Source of the DNA: Vandiemenella viatica
Taxonomy: Eukaryota; Arthropoda; Insecta; Orthoptera; Morabidae
NCBI GenBank assembly: GCA_031002005.1
Contig: JARYHS010013630.1
Span: 233,809,539 to 233,873,538 of the forward strand
Reading direction: 5' to 3'
Length of the DNA: 64,000 bases
The position numbers were made by a program, and so were the translations under genes. The notes beneath the pieces are model-generated. The model did not search any database. It saw only the letters and a program-made list of their open reading frames with translations, and had not been told where the DNA came from. This document shows, piece by piece, positions 57,400-64,000 of the stretch; position 1 is the stretch's first letter, and each line of letters begins with the position of its first letter.

Positions 57400-58900
57400 T
57401 GGTTGCGGTTTCTTTGATAGAAGGAAAAACCTCAGAGCTAAACAGAGAAGTAGAGAGGCTAAATAAAACAATTGAGGAACTTAAATCAAATGGAAACACC
57501 TCTGCCAAGTTATGCTGCAGCGGCCAGTAATGCAACGAGTTTAACCAACAAAAAAAAATCATACCCGCGAAAACATGTTATCTTTTAGTGAGTTCAAGAT
57601 GTGGCGAAAACCCAAAAGTAGTTGTGTAACAGATTACCAAAATAATGAAAAAATTAAAAGGAAAAATTAAAATTAATAAAATAAGGATTACCAATAACTC
57701 AGTAATTATCGATGCAGAAACTAAAGAGGATGTCGAAAAATTAATGGAAAACCAAGAATTAATTCAGAAGATAAAATTTGAGCTTCCAAGAAAGATGAGA
57801 CCATTGGTAATCTTATATGATGTACCAAAAAGTCGGAAAATAAATAATTTAGCATACAAAGTCTATGAGCAGAATTTTGAAGTAACACTATCAAAGGAAG
57901 AGTTCGCAAGCGGTTACTGCCCTAAATTTAATTCAGGACCCCTTGAAAAGTCAACCGTTAATCACTTTATAGAAGTAGATCCAGCTATGCGCAAATTATT
58001 ATTAGAGCAACATAAAATATACGTGGAATTCAGTGCAATCAATTGTAGAGATTACACCCTGATACTAACTTGTGCCAAGTGCAGGAACCTAGACATGTAA
58101 GTAAACACTGCCAAAGAGACATAGAGACTTGAAATCACATTGTGGTCAAACGGTCAGAAGCGTGATTATTGTGATAAGAAGTCGATGCCCCAAACGTGCA
58201 TCCTGTGCCAGAAAAGATATCAGTCATGCGAATACAAAGGATTGTCCTATGTATCAACTGCTACTGCAATGCCTACTAAACAGAATAGATCATGGCTAGT
58301 CTAGAATCCAGTTGCAGCATTGATCAAGAAATGACGGCGAATATAGCAGACCTGATAAACAGAGCAGTTCAATTTATTTTTGCTTGGGCTCTACGCCTCG
58401 TCGACAGCGTGGTCAATAAAGGCGGAAAGGGAGAGGGGACAAGGAACGGGAATGAAATCGGCCATCGCCTTTTTGACGGAAGCACCCCGGCTTTCGCCTG
58501 GAGTGATCTGGGGAAACCATGGAAAACCCAAATCTGGATGCCGAGACGGGGATTCGAAACCGCGCCCTCTCGAATGCGGGGCCAGAATGTTAACCGTTCA
58601 CCCACCACTCTCGGTGCAGTTGAAATAGCATCTGGAAAGAAAAATCAAAATAAACGTAAACGAAGAAATGCTGCAAGAGCCGCAACGTTTAGGAAGAAGA
58701 AGGCGATGGAAATGCAGAAAATGATGGTAAGCGCCGGCATGCAAACAGATCGGCAGCAGTTAATAGACGAGCTATTGGACGAAATATCCTCCACCTCTGA
58801 ATCGGCTTATTGCCAGAGTTTTGTTAGAGGCTGTAGCTCGAATATCACAAAGAAAATGAATATCATCTTCAAAAACCAAGTATGCGCACCAGTCAAATAA
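57400..58900 (+). pseudogene. R1-like LINE ORF1 (gag-like), broken
   Basis: The start reads EGKTSELNREVERLNKTIEE, a likely coiled coil. A 151-residue frame at 57645-58100 follows, with KIKINKIRITNNSVIIDAET and PRKMRPLVILYDVP, the nucleic-acid-binding gag core, and CAKCRNLD, the first half of a zinc knuckle. Past a frameshift come remains of further CCHC knuckles (CGQ..., CILCQKRYQSCEYK). Then the SINE splits the frame at 58374-58615. After it the coding resumes (NKRKRRNAARAATFRKKKAM, LDELLDE-like acidic stretch) and ends near 58900. Such proteins coat LINE RNA. The breaks leave it inactive. Confidence 0.78.
58374..58615 (-). repeat. SINE family A copy inserted in LINE ORF1
   Basis: Flanked by GCAGTTCAAT (58364-58373) and GCAGTTGAAA (58616-58625), an imperfect target duplication. 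It carries an A/T-rich tail at its left, CTACGCCTCGTCGACAGCGT, GGAACGGGAATGAAATCGGC, GGAAACCATGGAAAACCCAA and the inverted B box GGGGATTCGAAACCG. On the - strand and close to full length. Confidence 0.93.
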
Positions 58901-58919
58901 AACACCCGAACTTTGGGAT

Positions 58920-61660
58920 AAGCGAACCGAATACCATTACTTTGGGTCCAGCGGTATTGTACGCCGATTTTGAAGATACCCTTGGGCTAGCTTGATTCGA
59001 AGAAATACCCATGCTTACACTTATCCTTCGACAATTGAGAAGAATCATCTATCCTGGTGGTAAAAACATAACATTCCCACAGCCTTCGGCATTTGCAGGA
59101 TTCAACTGAGATCGCGAAATCTTCCAAAAGATCTATCTCAACTTCTGACTCTAGTTCACAAGATTTTCCAGAGAAGAGAACAAATATTTGACCCTGAAGA
59201 CACATACAATAAGTTTGTATGACCCATGGACGCAACACTAAGTTAGGCCCAGTGCAATGTGCATTCAAGACATCCGTGAACTCCATGTTAAAAGTTACTT
59301 AACAACATACTGAGGGAAACACCATGTTTCTACACGAAATTGGAAGAGTGACTGAGGAATTGAGATCAAATATTATTTGTCTTCAAGAATCGTAATCCTG
59401 GCAAGGCAAAATCCCGCACATGCCGGTAGCATCATGTATAATCACTGAGGGTAATTACTCAATGACAGCAATAATAGTTTTAAATAAACAATTACTAAAA
59501 TTACATAATTATGTGATGAATACACAGTATGTTCTGAGATAAGAGCAGCATGGGGAAGCTTAGTAATGGTAAGCATGTATTTCCAAGACAGTGACGAGAT
59601 CTTCTCATACATACACAGAATACGGTAAACAGATGCAGCTCTGGGAAATTATCCACTAGTTTTGCAGCAGATGTTAATGCGAAGTCTGCTTTCTGGCAAA
59701 ACAAGGAGACTGACAGGAAGGGACATATTGTAGAAGAATTGTTAAGCGAATTGGGTCTAGAGGTTAGAAACCAAGCACATAATCCTCCTACTTTCTGAAA
59801 CACTGCTGGGGCAAGAACAAATATTGATGTATCAATTACAAACAATCATGCGGGAAATCTGCTTTGAAGCTGGAGAGTGCTTGACAACATGAAAACAATT
59901 AGCGACTATTTGATTGTATATGAACTGGGCAGAACGGAAAAAGAAGAAAGTAGTAACAACAGAAGCATTAAAACACCATATAACATCAGAAAAGCTGCAT
60001 GGGAAAAGTTAAAAACGTGTTCACTTCACCAGATCTTCCTACTTCGATGTAGATAAGCCGCAAGAGAGCTGACGTCTGCAATGCAAAGTGCCACGAAGCG
60101 AGCGATACCACTATAAAAGATAGTAGATCCCACTGACAAAATATGGATAGAAAAACTTCAGAAACTACGACTAAATATAAGAAGAGTGAGAAGAACGTAT
60201 CAACGAAGCATGGTGGCAGCAGACAGAAGTATCCTCCACGAATGCTACAGGCAAAAGAGGCAGATTTTCAAATATGCCATGAGAGAGACAAAACAAAAAT
60301 GCTGGAAAGCCTTCATGAGGGAAAACCTTATGAACAATCCATGGGTATTCCTTACAAAATAGCCGCAGGTAAAAATAAAGTCTCCCACAATTCTATCCAC
60401 AGTAAAGAGAACTAGTGGACGACTAACCACGAATTGGAGAAACTCAGCGGAGGATTTAATAAAAGTTTTGCTTCTGGATGACAATCAGGAAGAAGAAACG
60501 AAAGTACAAGATATATTACGAACAAACATGTGGAAGCCCTGCTGGAGTGAAGAGGAAGAAAGTAATATTACACCCAAAGAAGTATTAACTGCAAAACCAA
60601 AATGAAAAAAGTAAATGCTCCCGGTCTGGATGGAATTTAATCCATGTCCTCAAGGAGTTAATCATAAAATTAACCCCCGTCCTATGCAGAATCCTGAACG
60701 AATGCCTTTATCAGGGTAGATTTCCGAGAATATGGAAAAACAGTGAGGTGGTAATTCTAAAGAAAGGAGACGACAAGAATTTTCTTCTACCCACATTTTA
60801 CCGGCCGATTGGTTTATCGAATGTTCTTGGCAAAGTTCAAGAGAAGATTCTATGCAAGAGGTTACAATACCACCGGGAACTTCAGGGAATGAATCCTAGT
60901 CAATATGGATTTAGAAGTGGTAAGTCGACACAGGATGCCATACATCGGTAGATGTAAATAATTAGAACAAATGGGAATATTTGTGGACATCTCGGGAGCA
61001 TTCAACAATTTATGGTAGCCTGAACTGTTTGAACAGGCGAGGGCGATTGGTTGTACAAGAAGATTATTTTACACCTTTAGATGTAGATTTAGAAGTGATT
61101 CCCTGAGATGCCAAAACTGGTTCATCACAAACACCTTTCCTAATGGATGGCCGCAAGGTTCGGTTTGTGGTCCCATATTCTGGGATATAGATATGAAACC
61201 AGCGATCGAACTATTACAAAAAATACCTGATCTTCTACGTCTAATTGCTTTTGCTGATGACCTTTTATTACTGGTGGTAGGAGATAAAAGAACAGAAATT
61301 TAATACAATACTAATGTAGTACTGTAGTACTTGACCTTACTGCACAATTGCCTCAGCCAATTGTGCAGTAAGGTCAAGCTGAGTTTAGCACCACACAAAA
61401 CAACATTTATGTTGTTCAAGGGCAAGGTAACTCGGAAACCTACTATAAAAATCGGTGGTAAATCAAATCGTAGAAACCCAGTGTACAGGTACTAAGGCAT
61501 TTAATTGGATGGAAATTTAAACTTCGAAGCACACTTAGAGAAGACAATAGCACGAGCAGTGTCTGTCTTGAATAAAATCATTAATATCGGCCAATGAAAA
61601 TTCACTGTTCCAGTCCAAACTATAAGACTATACCATGACCCAATTATAAAGGACAAGCTA
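58920..61660 (+). pseudogene. R1-like LINE ORF2 (endonuclease plus reverse transcriptase), broken
   Basis: The endonuclease part shows RVTEELRSNIICLQES then WQGKIPHMPVASCII, matching the APE-type LQEPY...G....P pattern. RT blocks are WKNSEVVILKKGDDKN, FYRPIGLSNVLGKVQEKILC, MNPSQYGFRSGKSTQDAI, FVDISGAFNNLW, NGWPQGSVCGPIFW, LRLIAFADDLLLLVVGD (FADD codons 61250-61261) and APHKTTFMLFKG. The thumb (NFEAHLEKTIARAVSVLNKI) ends near 61600. The catalytic FADD is intact, but several stops and shifts are present. The layout SYRPI..L...GKV.E and PQGSV.GP.FW fits the R1 clade. Confidence 0.82.
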
Positions 61661-62642
61661 CCATGAATTCATGGACCATCTCAATAGTATTCATGAAAAC
61701 ATCAAATTCACAATGGAGCTAGAGAAAAATGGTAGCTTGCCCTTTCTAGATATTTTAATCCAGCGAAGACCTGATGGAACCCTGTCACATAGTGTATACA
61801 GAAAAATAACACATACGGACCGCTATTTACATGCCAATAGCTTCCACCATCCGGCGCAGAAGAACACGGTGTTACATACGCTTGTACACAGAGCAAAGGT
61901 AATTTCAGACGCTGACAACCTTCAGGCCGAACTCGAACATCTCCGCAATACCTTCATACAGAATGGATACCCGATCCCATTGATAGAACGGGCACTTCGG
62001 AAGAAAAAGGCAGATATACGTAATATTGAGGAAGAAGAACAACCTAAAGATCTTGCCTTCATCCCGTACGCAGGTAGCATCTCCGGGAAAATCGGAAGGA
62101 TTTTAAAACGACATGGAATCAAGTGCATTTTCCGCCCTCCTGCCAAAATACGGGATTTGCTGCGTCCAGTGAAAGACGATTTGGGTTTAAAAACACCGGG
62201 AGTGTACAGCATACCATGCCAATGTGGTAAGAATTATATTGGTCAAACCATCCGCACTATCCAGGCTCGTGTGACTGAACACCAACGCAACATCCGGTTG
62301 TTTCAACTAGAAAAGTCTGCTGTGGCACAACACGTTATCGAAAATGGTCACAGTATGGATTTCGATAACGTGAGAGTTTTAGCCAAGTGTTCCTTCTTCT
62401 GGGAATCTGTGATCAAAGAAGCTATCGAGATACGTCTTAATAATAATAATATGAACAGGGACTTGGGTGTATGGCTCAGTGACGCATGGAAGCCAGTTTT
62501 TGCCATTCTTAAACAACCAAGTGTCTCGCTGACGGACGATAGGAGAGTGGAGAGTGGAGAACGGCGTATCGGTCCGCCTACATCTACAGCTGAATCTGTA
62601 GCCGACCAATCACTGACAAGTATTACAGAACTGGGGTTATAG
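61660..62642 (+). CDS. Penelope-like retroelement: RT C-terminus with GIY-YIG endonuclease, open frame
   Basis: The 323-codon frame (first ATG 61671, stop after 62642) has no break. It begins in the RT thumb: MDHLNSIHENIKFTMELE, LPFLDILIQRRPDGTLSH (residues 23-40), and HTDRYLHANSFHHPAQK. A linker with KIGRILKRHGIK follows. Then comes the GIY-YIG nuclease: GVYSIPCQCGKNYIGQT (177-193), an Arg in the RVTEHQR helix (about 200), SAVAQHVIENGH, and Glu in IKEAIEIRL (250-253). In Penelope-like elements this nuclease nicks the target for reverse transcription. The RT palm with its catalytic Asp residues is absent because the copy is cut at 61660. The sequence C-terminal to about 275 (SVSLTDDRRVESGERR) is low in similarity to other parts. 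Confidence 0.9.
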
Positions 62643-63000
62643 TCAGCCAATCGGAAGACCGCATGCTCCCTATGGATTTCTCGAGCGCGAGCATTTCTCG
62701 AGTTAAACATCATAATTAATGATAGTAAATGTTTTTAAGAATATATAATGTGGGGTATTTCATTAAAGAAGTCTTTGGATTCTTCTGTGTGAGAATAATG
62801 TGAACGATGACGCTTTGAGAACAGTTATTGTGTCAGCCAATCAGAATACCGCTTGGCTTCCTAAGGTTTCTAGAGTTTACATCTTGATTAATAGTGGTGA
62901 ATAATGTAAACGGTGATGCAATATGAACAGTGACTTGATGCGAACATTGACGTAGATAATCCATCTTCTTTCCATTTTTAACAACCTGGGCTTTGGTTTC
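62643..63000 (+). repeat. Direct repeats downstream of the Penelope-like frame
   Basis: GTCAGCCAATCGGAAGACCG, then TTTCTCGAGTTAAACATC, at 62642-62712 recurs as GTCAGCCAATCAGAATACCG, then TTTCTAGAGTTTACATC, at 62834-62884. TTGATTAATAGTGGTGAATA-like text follows in each. This may be the element's 3' region, since Penelope-like elements often carry terminal repeats. Confidence 0.6.
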
Positions 63001-63008
63001 GCTGTGGA

Positions 63009-63032
63009 GCCAACTTTTTTTTTTTTTTTTTT
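63009..63032. repeat. poly-T tract
   Basis: A T run of about 23 bases, equal to poly-A on the - strand. It may mark the tail of a - strand retroelement fragment lying to its right, next to the gag-like gene. Confidence 0.9.
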
Positions 63033-63225
63033 AATCACTGCCTCAACGGCGTTATACAGCCCCGCTACGATTTGTAGCTTATCTGTGGTTTCACTGATGG
63101 TGATGGATTTTATTTTCGCGAAATGTGCACTTTGGGGAAAACCGGCTTTGACCGTAGTGATTACGGCCTGTGTGGAAACCCTTTTGATATTCTTATTTGT
63201 TCGATAGGTAACTGATATCATGTGG

Positions 63226-64000
63226 TCAGTTGGGGATCATTGCCGCAATCAGTTGTGTTAACAACTCGACGATTTTCCCCAGCTGATTTGCTTGTCTTGG
63301 CTCTTGATTACAGCATTGGTGCCCGTGTTGGTCATTTGATTTGGTCGGCGGATGATTATTGAAGTGGCTTGATGACCATCTCTGAGGTCCTTCCGGTCTT
63401 CCCATTTGTTGGGAGTGACTGGGTTGACGCTGGCGTTGACGGCTTCTGATGGCTGCTTGTAGCTTTCTTCTTATGGGCATCCCCCATAACTGGCGGCGTG
63501 GTTAGAGCCACAGTTTGCACACACGTCGGCAAACCAGGTTGTTATGACTCCCTCCGCAGCGAACGCAGCGCACTTGCTTGAGACAGTCGGAAGCTTGATG
63601 CCCGAAGCCTTGGCAGCGGAAGCATTGATGTAACGTTGCCATCGGTCTCCGCTTCTGTGGCCTCTTGTTGGAATTCAGTATACTCCTTTTCATGACTTGG
63701 CTGCTGGCCGGGACGGATGACTCGGTTGCCTCAGGCTTTCTTGTATCTGGTGCAGGGCGTGAGGAGGAATTGACATCTTGGATTTTTCCCTCATCCATGT
63801 TGCAGGAGTCTCTTGGAGCTGTTTCTTTTTGATGAACCCCTGTTGTTGTATGCCGAGTGTTTTCTTGGAAGTCCATGTAACTTATGTTCCTAGTTTCTAG
63901 GAATTGCTTGATATCTTCGAGTTCCTCTTGGCTCATACAGGTGACCAGCAGCTGGGTTGGCAATGAGCATGTATGCGCCAGTGAGGACTCATTCTGAAGG
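63226..64000 (-). pseudogene. jockey-like LINE gag with three zinc knuckles, partial
   Basis: The - strand frame is open at the right edge of the window, so the N-terminus is missing. It reads QLLVTCMSQEELEDIKQFLE, a Ser/Pro linker, then the knuckles CFRCQGFGHQASDC (C-X2-C-X4-H-X4-C) and CVRCGGSHNNLVC (C-X2-C-X3-H-X4-C). A third knuckle, CANCGSNHAASYGGC, is present in a shifted frame around 63490-63530, and the reading then returns to the first frame as GMPIRRKLQAAIRSRQRQRQ, ending near 63226 (ELLTQLIAAMIPN). Two compensating shifts or errors break it. Triple knuckles of this type belong to jockey-group ORF1 proteins that bind element RNA. Confidence 0.82.

Larger units (their letters stand above)
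57120..61660 (+). mobile_element. R1-like LINE, both ORFs decayed, interrupted by a SINE
   Basis: In order on the + strand there are: a coiled-coil-like start of a gag protein, a gag core with zinc-knuckle remains, an endonuclease region, and a reverse transcriptase with a recognisable catalytic core. A family A SINE lies within the gag part. The 3' end is missing: the thumb region stops near 61660, where a Penelope-like sequence starts. Boundaries at the 5' end are approximate. Confidence 0.82.

Noticed and set aside
57244..57562. Hydrophobic - strand frames resembling membrane peptides
   Set aside because: They are antisense to the lysine- and glutamate-rich gag start of the LINE; the hydrophobicity is a codon mirror effect.
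61708..62713. - strand frames of 62-121 residues
   Set aside because: They lie antisense to the intact Penelope-like frame and have no motifs.
1..64000. CRISPR array, operon or prokaryotic feature
   Set aside because: No spaced identical repeats, no ribosome-binding-site-led gene series; split exons with GT-AG borders show eukaryotic DNA.
1..64000. Endogenous virus remains
   Set aside because: All retro-type proteins seen match LINE or Penelope-like elements; no viral capsid, envelope or polymerase motif was recognised.

Overview
The window looks like nuclear DNA of an insect. It is AT-rich, its only host gene is split by very long introns, and it is dense in insect-type transposable elements (mariner, Tc1, DUF4817-type DNA transposons, hAT, LINEs, a Penelope-like element, tRNA-derived SINEs). 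The receptor subfamily, the large introns and the repeat style suggest a hemimetabolous insect, perhaps a cockroach or termite. That assignment is inference and was not tested.

The one convincing host gene is a chemosensory ionotropic receptor of the IR75 type on the + strand. Six exons were found by homology and by splice phase: 6002-6178, 28392-28559, 29901-30016, 43754-43921, 44330-44556 and 53430-53638. They join in frame into 355 codons. They cover the end of the amino-terminal region, ligand-binding lobe S1, M1, the pore loop, M3 and the start of lobe S2. The rest of S2 and M4 should lie beyond base 64000, and earlier N-terminal exons are not visible. The introns are about 22.2, 1.3, 13.7, 0.4 and 8.9 kb, and the last runs off the window.

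Almost everything else is repeat or unrecognised intron. 1-9 kb: a mariner, a Tc1-like element, a hammerhead-like motif and a non-autonomous DNA transposon with long inverted ends. 9-16 kb: two degenerate LINE fragments on the - strand. 21.3-22.7 kb: a broken copy of a repeat-associated gene family. 24-28 kb: a hAT MITE and a degenerate minisatellite carrying a SINE. 32-46 kb: LINE and SINE fragments. 47.8-50 kb: a hAT element and a near-perfect 183-bp palindrome. 52.6-55.1 kb: an internally deleted mariner and a nearly complete DUF4817/mariner-like element with ~104-bp inverted ends. 57-64 kb: an R1-like LINE split by a SINE, an intact Penelope-like GIY-YIG reading frame and a jockey-like gag.

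At least twelve copies of one tRNA-derived SINE family and two or three of a second are spread through the window. No CRISPR array, operon, bona fide tRNA gene or rRNA was found. I saw no wholly novel system; the most unusual objects are the palindrome, the hammerhead-like motif, the TE-associated gene family and the intact Penelope-type frame.
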